Part shown: positions 1-8,580 of the stretch, piece by piece
How the letters are laid out: the number at the start of each line of letters is the position of its first letter
Position numbering within the stretch: position 1 is the stretch's first letter
The notes under the pieces: model-generated
What the model saw: the letters and a program-made list of their open reading frames with translations, nothing else
Told to the model about the DNA's origin: nothing
Database searches by the model: none
Translations under genes and position numbers: made by a program
Assembly: GCA_035541995.1 (NCBI GenBank)
Contig: DATKMG010000695.1
Coordinates: forward strand, 1 to 46,817
Length of the DNA stretch: 46,817 nucleotides
Direction of reading: 5' to 3'
Source: DATKMG01 sp035541995
GTDB taxonomy: Bacteria > Acidobacteriota > Terriglobia > Versatilivoradales > Versatilivoraceae

Positions 1-200
1 TGATGATGAAGGGGCCGTTTCGTGAGTTGATCCCCTTGACCACTCAACATGTCAAGGTCCGACTTCCCCGGGGTAAGAAGCCCAGAAACGTCCAGCTTCT
101 GGTCAGTGGAAAGACTCCCCACACAAGCGAAGTCGCGGGACTCTTGACCGTTCTGGTACCTTCGATTTTGGATCACGAAGTTGTCGCGATTGATTTCTGA
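1..200 (+). CDS. C-terminal fragment of a probable sugar-related protein (partial)
   Basis: The reading frame is open to the left edge, so only about the last 65 residues are visible; the first ATG at position 3 need not be a start. The visible part is a run of short alternating hydrophobic and polar stretches (VKVRLP, NVQLLVSG, LLTVLVP, DHEVVAIDF), as in the C-terminal beta-sandwich that closes many secreted glycoside-hydrolase-like proteins. This match is by general impression, and no catalytic residue is in view. The next gene starts 164 bases downstream with its own ribosome binding site, so the two need not be linked. Function is unknown beyond this. Confidence 0.4.
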   Translation, partial: MMKGPFRELIPLTTQHVKVRLPRGKKPRNVQLLVSGKTPHTSEVAGLLTVLVPSILDHEVVAIDF

Positions 201-363
201 TTTCCTCTTGATTTAGGCAAACGCAAAGGAAGATTCCATTTCCTAGTCGTTCTTCCAGGGTGTTCCTCCCCATTCTGCCGATTGGCACGCCTTCCCATGG
301 ATGTTATGTTTTCAAAGTACAGAGCAATTAGCTCTCACAGGAGAAAAAGCCAGGAGGCATAAA

Positions 364-1299
364 ATGGAATCTACATCGTTGGGGAACAACACAACTTTGG
401 TCGAAGTTTCAGATAGTCTTGCCAGGCATGTTGAACAAGCGCTGCAATCCACCGTGGCTGTGAATGCGCGTGAGCACATGCCTTCAACGGGTGTGCACTG
501 GCAGCAGGGAGTGATCGTAACTGCCGCCCATACCGTTAAGAGAGATGAAGACATCACGGTCTCCCTTCCAGATGGACACACGATAACAGCCAGGTTGGCT
601 GGCTTGGACCTGGGTACCGACCTGGCGGCACTTAGGGTCGATTCCGTGGAACTACCAGTGGCAAAACTGGGGAATTCGTCAACACTCAAGCTGGGTCAAC
701 TTGTATTGGCTGTAGGACACGGAGGCAATAAAGGTCAATTTGCGGGTCTAGGAATTGTGCGTGAATTGGGGGGGGTGTGGCGAACTTGGCGAGGCGCCCA
801 GATTGAAAGGTTCATTCGTCCTGACCTATCTCTCTATCCCGGTTTCTCCGGGAGTGCATTAGTCAACACCCAGGGCTTGGTTGTCGGAATTAACACGACC
901 GGGTTGTCCCGCCGATCGCCTCTGACGATTCCTACCTCTACGGTTCACACCGTCGTTGCAGAGTTGCTCAAAAAGGGGAGAATCGCTCGCGGGTTCCTGG
1001 GTGTGGGACTACAACCGGTCTGCTTGCCCGATTCTCTGAAACACAAACTGAACCTGGCGGGTCAGAATGGTGTCATCTTGCTGGGAGTCGAGCCGGATGG
1101 GCCCGCCGATAAAGCTGGTTTCCTGATCGGCGATGTGTTGCTGAAACTAGACGGTAAGGTGATGGCCGAGATCAGCGACGTGCAGGATATACTAGCCCCT
1201 GAGTATGTTGGCAAGACAATCAAAGCCTCATTGATCCGGGCTGGCAACTCGGTAGAGTGCTCCCTCACCATTGGAGAGCGGCCGGGCAGCAAAGACTAA
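364..1299 (+). CDS. HtrA/DegP-type serine protease with PDZ domain, no signal peptide
   Basis: The product is a 311-residue trypsin-like serine protease of the HtrA family, which degrades or refolds damaged proteins. The triad is readable as His56 (TAAHTV), Asp86 (GTDLAALRV) and Ser162 (GFSGSALV, where most HtrA proteins have GNSGGPL). A single PDZ domain follows at about residues 209-300, with its carboxylate-binding loop near FLGVGL. I chose ATG 364 over the upstream in-frame ATG at 301 because AGGAGG lies 8 bases before it. The N-terminus has no hydrophobic signal, so the protein is probably cytoplasmic, which is unusual for HtrA. A LuxR-type regulator and a truncated second HtrA follow closely on the same strand, suggesting a protease-regulator unit. 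Family assignment is confident; the substrate is unknown. Confidence 0.88.
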   Translation: MESTSLGNNTTLVEVSDSLARHVEQALQSTVAVNAREHMPSTGVHWQQGVIVTAAHTVKRDEDITVSLPDGHTITARLAGLDLGTDLAALRVDSVELPVAKLGNSSTLKLGQLVLAVGHGGNKGQFAGLGIVRELGGVWRTWRGAQIERFIRPDLSLYPGFSGSALVNTQGLVVGINTTGLSRRSPLTIPTSTVHTVVAELLKKGRIARGFLGVGLQPVCLPDSLKHKLNLAGQNGVILLGVEPDGPADKAGFLIGDVLLKLDGKVMAEISDVQDILAPEYVGKTIKASLIRAGNSVECSLTIGERPGSKD

Positions 1300-1352
1300 T
1301 CGTATTCTTGTCCTCTTGCCTATTGCCTAAGGGGTATGTAGGAAACATCCAA

Positions 1353-1991
1353 GTGATTCGTGTACTGGTTATAGCCGCATCTGATGTCGTCCGTGCCGGG
1401 CTGGAGTCTATGCTCTCGGCAGCCCCTAGTATTTCTGTAGTTGCCAGTGCGACTAAGTTTGAGGCTATTTCCCAGCAAATCGAGGCGTTGCAGCCTGATG
1501 TGGTCCTGGTTGAATCGCCTGCCGATGAGGCCCCGTCGGTCTTGCTTGATCTCAGTTCAAGAATGTCCAATCTAGCGGTTGTTTTGTTGGCGGACGACTC
1601 CGATGGCCGCAAATCGCTGGACGTGTTGCGTGCCGGAGTCCTGGCGCTACTACCACACCACTCCACCGCAGGCGAGATCGTTGGTGCCATTCAAGCAGCG
1701 GCCGCTGGCCTGATCGTCCTTCATCCGGAAGGCCTCGAGGCAATCCTTGCCACTGCTCCGTTCCTTCAATATCCTGCGCCCGCTGGGAATGACCAGGTCC
1801 CAACACCGAGAGAAATTGAAGTCCTGAGACTCATAGCAGAGGGTCTGGGCAACAAGGAGATCGCATGGCGCCTGTCGATTTCCGAACACACTGTCAAGTT
1901 TCATATCGCCTCGATCTTCAGCAAACTCCATGCTGCTACTCGGACAGAAGCGGTCACCATTGGACTCCGGCGGGGCTTGATCATGATTTGA
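1353..1991 (+). CDS. LuxR/NarL-type regulator with degenerate receiver domain
   Basis: This 212-residue protein has a CheY-like N-terminal domain (about 1-120) and a C-terminal LuxR helix-turn-helix (about 148-205, with TPREIEVLRLIAEGLGNKEI and SISEHTVKFHIASIFSKL). GTG 1353 is preferred because the receiver fold begins there (IRVLVIAAS) and a TAGGAAA motif lies upstream; the frame stays open back to 1257. The receiver lacks the usual chemistry. The paired acidic residues of the first loop are Ala-Ala, the phosphoacceptor Asp is Glu54 (VVLVES), and the conserved Lys position near LLPHH is Pro. It is therefore likely to act without phosphorylation, or as a constitutively active-like form. No histidine kinase is adjacent. 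It sits between two HtrA-family genes. Confidence 0.85.
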   Translation: MIRVLVIAASDVVRAGLESMLSAAPSISVVASATKFEAISQQIEALQPDVVLVESPADEAPSVLLDLSSRMSNLAVVLLADDSDGRKSLDVLRAGVLALLPHHSTAGEIVGAIQAAAAGLIVLHPEGLEAILATAPFLQYPAPAGNDQVPTPREIEVLRLIAEGLGNKEIAWRLSISEHTVKFHIASIFSKLHAATRTEAVTIGLRRGLIMI

Positions 1992-2025
1992 TCTAGAGAA
2001 ATTCACATAGTTCAGAGACAATTAT

Positions 2026-2463
2026 ATGATTGCATCTTCACAAGCAGCCAGGAAGGCAGCCGTTACTGAAACCGAGTCGATGGATGCCTATTCCCAAGCC
2101 GTAATTAGCGCCTGTGAAAGAGCCAGCCCCTCGGTGGTGAATATCGTCATACACCAGCCAATGCGCAGGAGCGGGCCGGAGTCCTCACGCTCCTCTCGAG
2201 AAGTAACAGGGAATGGATCCGGTTTTATTTTCACGCCTGACTGGTTCATTCTGACCAATAGTCACGTGGTGCATCATTCCACCCGGATCGAAGTAGGTCT
2301 CGCGGATGGACATCGATTTCCGGCTGAGTTGGTGGGTGAGGACCCCGACACCGACTTGGCTGTGCTCCGAATACAGTCATCCAAATTAACGCCTGTCGAC
2401 CTTGGAGACTCGCAATGTGGTCTTCCTTTCACAAGCTGTAACAAATCCCGCCGGAAATGCTAG
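2026..2463 (+). pseudogene. Truncated HtrA-family protease (5' part only)
   Basis: The 145-residue frame reads as the first half of a second HtrA protease. It has GNGSGFIF, the His motif (LTNSHVV) and the Asp motif (DTDLAVLRI), then ends soon after VDLGDSQ. The segment that should carry the catalytic Ser (GNSGGP-like) and any PDZ domain is absent. The last 25 or so codons do not resemble the family and run into the 5' flank of the aldo/keto reductase gene, so the 3' part was probably lost in a deletion or recombination near position 2415. There is no signal peptide, like the upstream HtrA. A protein may still be made, but it could not be a protease. Only a weak ribosome binding site (GAGA) is seen. 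Confidence 0.8.
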
Positions 2464-2509
2464 AATTTCAGACCATGGTGTCGTTGAATTCGCGTCGGAG
2501 AAAACAGCT

Positions 2510-3478
2510 ATGGAGAGTCTTCGACCCTTAGGTCGCTCGCCCATCGTTCTTTCCGCCATCGGTTTGGGATGTTGGCAATTTTCTGAAGGACATGGATTTG
2601 CAGGACGTTATTGGCCCTCCCTGCCTCAGGAAACGGTGAATCAGATTGTCAAGGCCAGCCTCATTGGCGGAATCACTTGGTTTGACACTGCGGAAGTCTA
2701 CGGTAGAGGGCGTTCCGAGGCGGCTCTTGCCAGGGCACTGATGGCCGCGGGCAGTAAGAACGGCGATGTGGTGATCGCTACCAAGTGGTGGCCCATCCTG
2801 CGCGCGGCTGGTAGTATCAAGGCGACAATCTCTGAACGCCTCGATCGTCTCGCTCCGTTTGAGATTGACCTGTACCAGGTCCATCAGCCGTTTGCCCTGG
2901 CTTCGACCATTGCTCAAATGCAAGCCATGGCTGATCTCGTCGCCGGGAATAAGATTCGCACGGTGGGTGTGAGCAACTTCTCAGCTGGTAAGATGCGTGC
3001 CGCACATCAGGCACTCACGGCAAGAGGAATCCCACTCGTTTCCAATCAGGTGCCTTACAGCCTTCTGAACCGCAAAATCGAGACCAACGGGGTGTTGCAA
3101 GCCGCCAGGGAACTCGGTACTACAATCATCGCTTACTCGCCGCTTGCTCAAGGGATTCTCTCAGGGAAATTCCACCAGGATCCCAACCTTATTCGCTCCC
3201 GACCAGGCCCAAGGAAATGGATGACGGCCTTTCAGCGCGAAGGTCTCGAACGCAGCCGACCCCTGGTAACAGCCCTCAACGAAATTGCTCGGCAATACGG
3301 TGCCACTGCATCACAAGTGGCCCTGAATTGGCTGGTACATTCCAGCGGAGACACGGTCGTGGCTATCCCCGGGGCCACCAGTGCCACACAGGCAGCGGAA
3401 AACGCTGGTGCACTCGGCTTCCGGCTTACCGCAAGTGAACAAAAGCGGCTCGAGGAACTTTCGAGACAATTCCGATGA
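2510..3478 (+). CDS. Aldo/keto reductase family oxidoreductase
   Basis: The product is a 322-residue aldo/keto reductase, an NADPH-dependent TIM-barrel enzyme that reduces carbonyls of sugars, aldehydes or steroids. The tetrad is present as Asp59 and Tyr64 (FDTAEVYG), Lys92 (IATKWW) and His125 (YQVHQP). The barrel continues through VGVSNFS, SNQVPYSLLNR and YSPLAQGILSGK, and cofactor contacts lie near IPGATSATQAAENAGAL. The frame opens at 2402, but ATG 2510 is preferred because the family N-terminus (MESLRPLGRSPIVLSAIGLG) begins there and CGGAG lies 9 bases before it. The upstream codons belong to the break point of the truncated HtrA gene. It is convergent with pgl, with a repeat element between. 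The substrate cannot be told. Confidence 0.88.
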   Translation: MESLRPLGRSPIVLSAIGLGCWQFSEGHGFAGRYWPSLPQETVNQIVKASLIGGITWFDTAEVYGRGRSEAALARALMAAGSKNGDVVIATKWWPILRAAGSIKATISERLDRLAPFEIDLYQVHQPFALASTIAQMQAMADLVAGNKIRTVGVSNFSAGKMRAAHQALTARGIPLVSNQVPYSLLNRKIETNGVLQAARELGTTIIAYSPLAQGILSGKFHQDPNLIRSRPGPRKWMTAFQREGLERSRPLVTALNEIARQYGATASQVALNWLVHSSGDTVVAIPGATSATQAAENAGALGFRLTASEQKRLEELSRQFR

Positions 3479-3490
3479 TGGCTCCATTCT

Positions 3491-3676
3491 CTCACCACAA
3501 AGACACAAAGACACTAAGGTTAACCCGATGACGTCGGTTTACCGCAGCTCATGGTCCTCTTCACTCTTGTCATGCTCTTTCAGACTGACTGAACAATCGA
3601 AAGAAAGATACCCAACATCTCCCGGCCGGCCGGGTTCTAGGGTTTTTTCTTTGTGTCTTTGCGCCTTAGTGGTGAG
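3491..3676. repeat. Inverted-repeat element A between convergent genes
   Basis: The left end reads CTCACCACAAAGACACAAAG. The right end, from about 3649 to 3676, carries CTTTGTGTCTTTG followed by TTAGTGGTGAG, nearly the reverse complement of the left end. The roughly 130 bases between are unlike those of the second copy at 28971-29142, so only the ends are conserved. The right end supplies the stop codon and last residues of pgl, showing that the element overlaps or has eroded into that gene. It could work as a two-way terminator or be a non-autonomous mobile element; no transposase is in view. Confidence 0.75.
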
Positions 3677-4373
3677 AATCAGGGGCTAATTTCGTCGCCG
3701 CTGAACGGTCGGCAAGCACCAGGGCTTGTTCGCGGGCGATCCTCCCCGCCGGCATCGACATGTCGCCGTCGCGAAGACGGCTCAACATTCCAGCCTTCTC
3801 ACTCCCGGTCACCAGCCATAAGATGCTCCGGGACCGATTCAAGATTGGAAAGGTCAAAGTCATCCGTCGCCTTCCGTTGTATTCCCCCGTCAATGCCACT
3901 TCTCTATCGGCAACGTCCAGGACCGGATCTCCGGGTACGAGTGATGCGGTATGGCCGTCGGTCCCAAGACCAAGATGGGCGAGGTCTAGCACCGGGGGTG
4001 AGCCGGCGAGCTCCTGAAGGGTCAAGGCATAACGATTGGCTGCAGCCTCCAGGTCGGGCGATTCCACCGGCATGGCATAGATCTGCTCGGGGCTTAATGG
4101 AGAATGTTCGAGCAGGCTCTCGCGCAGGTGGGTGAGGTTGCGGTCCGGGTCCCCCGCCGGGGCTGCTCGTTCGTCTACCTGGACAATCTGCACGCCCTCC
4201 CAAGGAACCTCTTTGCCCGCCAGTGCACGCAGCATGAGCCAGGGCGTATGGCCGCCACTGACGGCCACAATGAAACGGCCGCGTGCGGCCACCGATGCCC
4301 TTGCTGTTGCGGCAAGGATCTCGGCGGCTCTTTGGGCCACCAACTCGGCATTGGCAAGTACATCAATTCTCAT
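3666..4373 (-). CDS. pgl: 6-phosphogluconolactonase
   Basis: This 235-residue enzyme hydrolyses 6-phosphogluconolactone to 6-phosphogluconate in the oxidative pentose phosphate pathway, in the cytoplasm. It shows the SGGHTP phosphate-binding loop, VDERAAPAGDPDRN and the catalytic-region motif GLGTDGHTASLVPG, where the family usually has GPDGHTAS. ATG 4373 fits the family N-terminus (MRIDVLANAELVAQRAAEI). A GTG at 4412, directly abutting the gnd stop and preceded by AGGAAA, is an alternative that would add 13 residues and couple translation to gnd. It is the last gene of the sugar-phosphate cluster. Its final residues (PDSHH) and stop are encoded by the end of repeat element A, so the original C-terminus may have been altered. 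Confidence 0.9.
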   Translation of the reverse strand: MRIDVLANAELVAQRAAEILAATARASVAARGRFIVAVSGGHTPWLMLRALAGKEVPWEGVQIVQVDERAAPAGDPDRNLTHLRESLLEHSPLSPEQIYAMPVESPDLEAAANRYALTLQELAGSPPVLDLAHLGLGTDGHTASLVPGDPVLDVADREVALTGEYNGRRRMTLTFPILNRSRSILWLVTGSEKAGMLSRLRDGDMSMPAGRIAREQALVLADRSAATKLAPDSHH

Positions 4374-4412
4374 ACCAGATCTTTGAAAAAGTCCAAGTCC
4401 ACGAATTCCCAC

Positions 4413-5429
4413 TTATTTCCTGGATTTTTCCAGGTGCCCGCCAAACTGGAACCGCAGAGCCGACAGCAGCTTGTCTGCAAACTCCGCCTCACCACGGGAA
4501 CTAAAACGCTCATAGAGGGCGGCCGTCAGGACGTGAGCGGGCACAGCCTCGTCGATGGCGGCCTTGATCGTCCAACGCCCCTCGCCCGAATCTGAGACCC
4601 GGCCCGCAAACCCGGACAGAGACGGGTCCTCGAGCAAGGCAGTAGCTGTCAGATCCAGCAACCAGGAGGCGACGACGCTGCCGCGCCGCCACACCTCTGT
4701 GATGTCGCGTAAATTGAGGTCGTATCGATAGTGTTCGGGCTCGCGTAATGGGGTTGTTTCAGCGTCGACTGCATGCTCCTGCTTGCCGACATTAGCCGCC
4801 TGCAAGATGCTTAGACCTTCGGCATAGGAAGCCATCAGACCGTACTCGATCCCGTTGTGTACCATCTTGACAAAGTGACCTGCCCCGTTCGGACCGCAGT
4901 GCAAGTAACCCTGCTCGGCAGTACCGCCGATTTTCTCGCGGCCCGGCGTGCGCGGCACGTCACCCCGGCCGGGAGCCAGGCTGGCGAAGATTGGATCCAG
5001 GTGTTTGACCACCTCTGCCTCGCCTCCAATCATCATGCAGTACCCTCGTTCCAGCCCCCAGACTCCCCCGCTAGTTCCCACGTCCACATAGTGAACCTTT
5101 TTGGCTGAGAGCTCTTTTGCGCGTCGGAGGTCATCGACATAGTAAGAATTGCCGCCGTCAATCAAGATGTCCCCTGCCTCAATGAAGGGCAAGAGACTGG
5201 CAATTGTCTTGTCCACGACAGCTGCGGGAACCATTAACCAGACTGCCCGCGGTTTTTCCAGTTTCTTCGCAAGGTCTTGGAGAGAGGAAGCACCAGTAGC
5301 CTTCTCCATTACCATTTCTTCCACTGCCTTCGGTGACATGTCAAAGACCACACACCGGTGGCCTCCCTTCAGAAGGCGGCGCACCATGTTGGCCCCCATC
5401 CTGCCAAGACCTACCATTCCGAGTTGCAT
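4413..5429 (-). CDS. gnd: 6-phosphogluconate dehydrogenase, decarboxylating (short form)
   Basis: The enzyme oxidises and decarboxylates 6-phosphogluconate to ribulose 5-phosphate. At 338 residues it belongs to the short bacterial form (often NAD-preferring, GndA/YqeC-like) rather than the roughly 470-residue E. coli form. The sequence starts with the Rossmann motif GLGRMGANMVRRL, followed by DGGNSYY, GTSGGVWGLERGYCMMIGG and the catalytic GPNGAGHFVKMVHNGIEYG with its Lys and Asn. GAGAGGAG lies just upstream of ATG 5429. pgl begins at or just after its stop and pgi lies 179 bases upstream. NAD preference is inferred from length only. A G6P dehydrogenase gene, the step before pgl, is not in the window. 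Confidence 0.92.
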   Translation of the reverse strand: MQLGMVGLGRMGANMVRRLLKGGHRCVVFDMSPKAVEEMVMEKATGASSLQDLAKKLEKPRAVWLMVPAAVVDKTIASLLPFIEAGDILIDGGNSYYVDDLRRAKELSAKKVHYVDVGTSGGVWGLERGYCMMIGGEAEVVKHLDPIFASLAPGRGDVPRTPGREKIGGTAEQGYLHCGPNGAGHFVKMVHNGIEYGLMASYAEGLSILQAANVGKQEHAVDAETTPLREPEHYRYDLNLRDITEVWRRGSVVASWLLDLTATALLEDPSLSGFAGRVSDSGEGRWTIKAAIDEAVPAHVLTAALYERFSSRGEAEFADKLLSALRFQFGGHLEKSRK

Positions 5430-5608
5430 ACTTAACTCCTCTCTAGTGGGTGGACATTCTTCGAGAACCGCAGCGGCATGATGGCGCTCCTTCCCCTGAG
5501 AGCCCGGTCCGGGGAAAGGAAATTAGCCCAAGACCAGCGAGGGGTAGGAGCTAGAAACCGACGTCCCCCAAGCGCCGCGCCGGGTCGCGGTTTTCAAATC
5601 CGAAACTA

Positions 5609-7252
5609 TCAGGAGCTCTCCTTGAGTCCCCGGTAGCGACGGATCAGGTTATTGGTGGAGCTGTCATGGCTGAGAGTCGGTTCTACCTTACTTTCCAGTT
5701 CCTGGATTATCCGTTGGGCCAATACTTTGCCTAGCTCGACACCCCATTGGTCGAACGAGTCGATATTCCAAATGGTACCTTGGGTAAAAACCGAGTGCTC
5801 GTAGAGAGCAACCAGCTTGCCCAGCGCCTCAGGCGTGAGCCGTTCAACAAGGATTGTGTTAGAGGGGCGGTTGCCCTCGAAGACCCGGTGAGGGACAAGC
5901 CAATCCGGCGTTCCCTCGGCCTTGACTTGCTCAGTATTTTTGCCGAAGGCCAGTGCCTCAGTCTGTGCACACACGTTCGCTATCAGCATGTCGTGATGCC
6001 GGCCGATCGGATTGAGTGTTTGAGCAAATGCAATGAAGTCACAAGGGACAAGCCGGGTCCCCTGATGGATCAACTGGTAGAAAGAGTGCTGACCGTTGGT
6101 TCCCGGCTCTCCCCAGTAGATAGGTCCGGTCGGGTAATCGACCTCGGTCCCATCGAGCGTTACGTGTTTGCCGTTACTCTCCATCGTCAATTGTTGCAGA
6201 TAGGCCGGAAATCGTTTCAGGTATTGCTCATAGGGCAAGACCGCAATAGTCTGTGTCCCGAAGAAGTTGTTGTACCACACGGCCAGGAGGCCCAGGAGCA
6301 CGGGCAGGTTCTGCTCCAAAGGAGCAGTCCGGAAGTGCTCGTCCATCTGGTGGAAGCCGCCCAGCATGGCCCGAAAGTTTTCCGGGCCGATGGCAATCAT
6401 CGTTGAGAGACCAATGGCCGAGTCCATGGAGTACCGCCCCCCGACCCAGTCCCAGAACCCGAACATGTTGGCAGTGTCGATGCCGAACTCAGACACCTTG
6501 GAGGCATTTGTCGAGACCGCGACGAAATGACGGGCTACCGCCTTGACATTGTTTCCGAGTCCCTTAAGAAACCAGTCCCTAGCACTTTGAGCATTGGTCA
6601 TCGTCTCCAGCGTCGTAAAGGTTTTTGAAGAGACAATGAAAAGGGTCTCCGATGGATCGAGAGCGCGAACAGTTTCTGCGAGGTCCGTGCCATCGATGTT
6701 TGAAACGAAGTGGAAGGTCAGGGCGCGTTCGCTGTAATGCTTGAGCGCCTCGTAGGCCATCACCGGCCCCAGATCAGAGCCGCCGATGCCAATGTTGACC
6801 ACGTTGCGAATGGGCTTGCCGGTGTGACCTTTCCAGGCGCCGCTCCGGACGCGGTTGGCGAAGCCGGCCATCTTGTCGAGAACAGCGTGAACCTGGGGCA
6901 CCACATTCTCTCCGTCCACAAGGATGGATGCCTCTTTCGGGGCGCGCAGGGCCACGTGCAGGACAGCTCGTCTTTCCGTGATATTGATCTTCTCACCCCG
7001 GAACATGGCCTCGATCCGTGCCTGCAGACCAGACTCCTTGGCTAGTTGAATCAGGATCTGGAGTGTCTCGTCCGTAATTCGATTCTTCGAGTAATCTAGA
7101 TAGATGCCCGGGGCTTCGGCCGTCATCCGCTCGCCGCGCCCGGGATCCGCGGCGAACAGATTTCTGAGATGCAAGTCTCGCACTTTCTGATAGTGAGTTT
7201 CAAGAGACCTCCATGCCTGACGCCGGGTGAGTGGCGCTATTACTGTCGCCAT
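5609..7252 (-). CDS. pgi: Glucose-6-phosphate isomerase
   Basis: This 547-residue enzyme interconverts glucose 6-phosphate and fructose 6-phosphate, and its length matches the E. coli-type family. Signature stretches are VNIGIGGSDLGPVMAYEAL, VSSKTFTTLETMTNA (sugar-phosphate loop), GGRYSMDSAIGLSTMIAIG, the catalytic-region GEPGTNGQHSFYQLIHQG, and the C-terminal SFDQWGVELGK with the catalytic Lys. An AGGAGG sequence precedes ATG 7252 by 7 bases. It is a stand-alone gene here rather than fused to transaldolase, which lies 176 bases upstream on the same strand. It connects the pentose phosphate genes on either side to glycolysis. No active-site residue appears to be missing. Confidence 0.96.
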   Translation of the reverse strand: MATVIAPLTRRQAWRSLETHYQKVRDLHLRNLFAADPGRGERMTAEAPGIYLDYSKNRITDETLQILIQLAKESGLQARIEAMFRGEKINITERRAVLHVALRAPKEASILVDGENVVPQVHAVLDKMAGFANRVRSGAWKGHTGKPIRNVVNIGIGGSDLGPVMAYEALKHYSERALTFHFVSNIDGTDLAETVRALDPSETLFIVSSKTFTTLETMTNAQSARDWFLKGLGNNVKAVARHFVAVSTNASKVSEFGIDTANMFGFWDWVGGRYSMDSAIGLSTMIAIGPENFRAMLGGFHQMDEHFRTAPLEQNLPVLLGLLAVWYNNFFGTQTIAVLPYEQYLKRFPAYLQQLTMESNGKHVTLDGTEVDYPTGPIYWGEPGTNGQHSFYQLIHQGTRLVPCDFIAFAQTLNPIGRHHDMLIANVCAQTEALAFGKNTEQVKAEGTPDWLVPHRVFEGNRPSNTILVERLTPEALGKLVALYEHSVFTQGTIWNIDSFDQWGVELGKVLAQRIIQELESKVEPTLSHDSSTNNLIRRYRGLKESS

Positions 7253-7428
7253 ATTTGTCCTCCTTTTGTTTCCTCAGCGAAGACGTCCCAACAAGAAATT
7301 TCAACGGCTGAAAAAAAGCACAAACATCTCTCCTCCCGGCTTCTTGGCATTGCCCCATCCTTTTCTGATAGAAGATTCTGCGGCCTATATTGTTTTGGCC
7401 GAGTGAAGGCCATCCCGAGGCTCCTTTT

Positions 7429-8514
7429 CTAGCCCGTTGCCTTAAACGTGTCGCATTTCGACTTGATCACTTCCATCAGCTCATTCCAGGATTTGGCAAA
7501 CGACTTTGCTCCCTCGGTCTGAAGCTGGGAAGCCAAGGCATCGACGTCGATGCCAGCCCGGGCAAACTGCGCTAGGACTTCCTCGCAGTCGCCGCCATCT
7601 GCTGACATGACTGTACTCACCTCTTCGTGTTCAGCAAGGGCCTTCAAGGTGCTCTCGGGCATTGTGTTCACGGTGAGAGGCGCGACCAGTGCATCAATGT
7701 AAAGAACGGCGGAGGCCTTGGGGTCCTTGGTTCCTGTGCTGGCCCAAAGCAGGCGTTGCGGACGGGCCCCGGCATTGTAGGCGTGCTGCCAGCGAGGGGA
7801 GTTGAGCAATTCACGGTATGCCACATACGCGCGCTTGGCGATGGCAATGCCCAGTCGGTTGCTCAGCAGTTCGGGTACCTTGCCTGCGATTGCGACATCC
7901 CAGCGGCTCACGAACAGCGAGGCTACGGAACTGACATCGGGCTTGAGCCCAGCGTCGATGCGCCGCTCAATGCCCCTTAGGAATGCCTCCGCAGCCGCCA
8001 CGTATTGCTCGCGCGAGAACAAGAGAGTTACATTTATCGGTATGCCAGCAAAAATCGCCTCCTCAATAGCAGGCAGGCCTTCCCTGGTGCCGGGGATCTT
8101 GATGAACAGATTAGGTCGTCCTGCCCGGCCAAACAGGTCCTTAGCGGCGGCGAGGGTACTGGCCGTGTCATATGCGAGCAGGGGCGATACTTCCAAGGAA
8201 ACCCATCCGTCCACACCGTTCGTTTGGTCATGGATAAGCCGGAATAGGTCGGCGGCCCGGGTTATGTCCTCGAGTGCCAGTTCGAAGAACAACGCCTCTC
8301 CCGATTTGCCCTGTTTGAGCCTTTCGCGGATGGATGCGTCATAAGCGGCACTGTTCTTGATGGCATGGTCGAAAATCGTCGGATTCGACGTGAGCCCTGT
8401 AACCGACAGCTCAGTGATGTAGCGTTTTAGAGTGCCGCTGTTCAGAAGATCACGGGTGATATTGTCGAGCCAGAGACTTTGGCCCAGATTGTGAAGCAAT
8501 TGTGTCGCTTTCAA
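7429..8514 (-). CDS. tal: Transaldolase
   Basis: Transaldolase moves a dihydroxyacetone unit from sedoheptulose 7-phosphate to glyceraldehyde 3-phosphate. The 361-residue length fits the longer tal type found in actinobacteria and other soil bacteria. Readable motifs are LWLDNITRDLLNSGTL, TGLTSNPTIFDHAI, VSLEVSP, the Schiff-base Lys segment NLFIKIPGT, GIPINVTLLFS, and PQRLLWASTGTKDP near the end. The start is a TTG at 8514, chosen because GGAGGTGACAC lies immediately before it at the right spacing and the family N-terminus begins there. The histidine phosphatase gene ends 66 bases upstream on the same strand. All active-site regions are present. Confidence 0.94.
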   Translation of the reverse strand: MKATQLLHNLGQSLWLDNITRDLLNSGTLKRYITELSVTGLTSNPTIFDHAIKNSAAYDASIRERLKQGKSGEALFFELALEDITRAADLFRLIHDQTNGVDGWVSLEVSPLLAYDTASTLAAAKDLFGRAGRPNLFIKIPGTREGLPAIEEAIFAGIPINVTLLFSREQYVAAAEAFLRGIERRIDAGLKPDVSSVASLFVSRWDVAIAGKVPELLSNRLGIAIAKRAYVAYRELLNSPRWQHAYNAGARPQRLLWASTGTKDPKASAVLYIDALVAPLTVNTMPESTLKALAEHEEVSTVMSADGGDCEEVLAQFARAGIDVDALASQLQTEGAKSFAKSWNELMEVIKSKCDTFKATG

Positions 8515-8580
8515 AGTGTCACCTCCGTGTATGGAAAAGAAACCGACCTCGAGGTCGATCCCACCCGAACTCGAATCGAG

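Noticed and set aside
2402..2509. N-terminal extension of the aldo/keto reductase as an HtrA-AKR fusion
   Set aside because: The frames differ, and the reductase fold starts at ATG 2510 with its own ribosome binding site.
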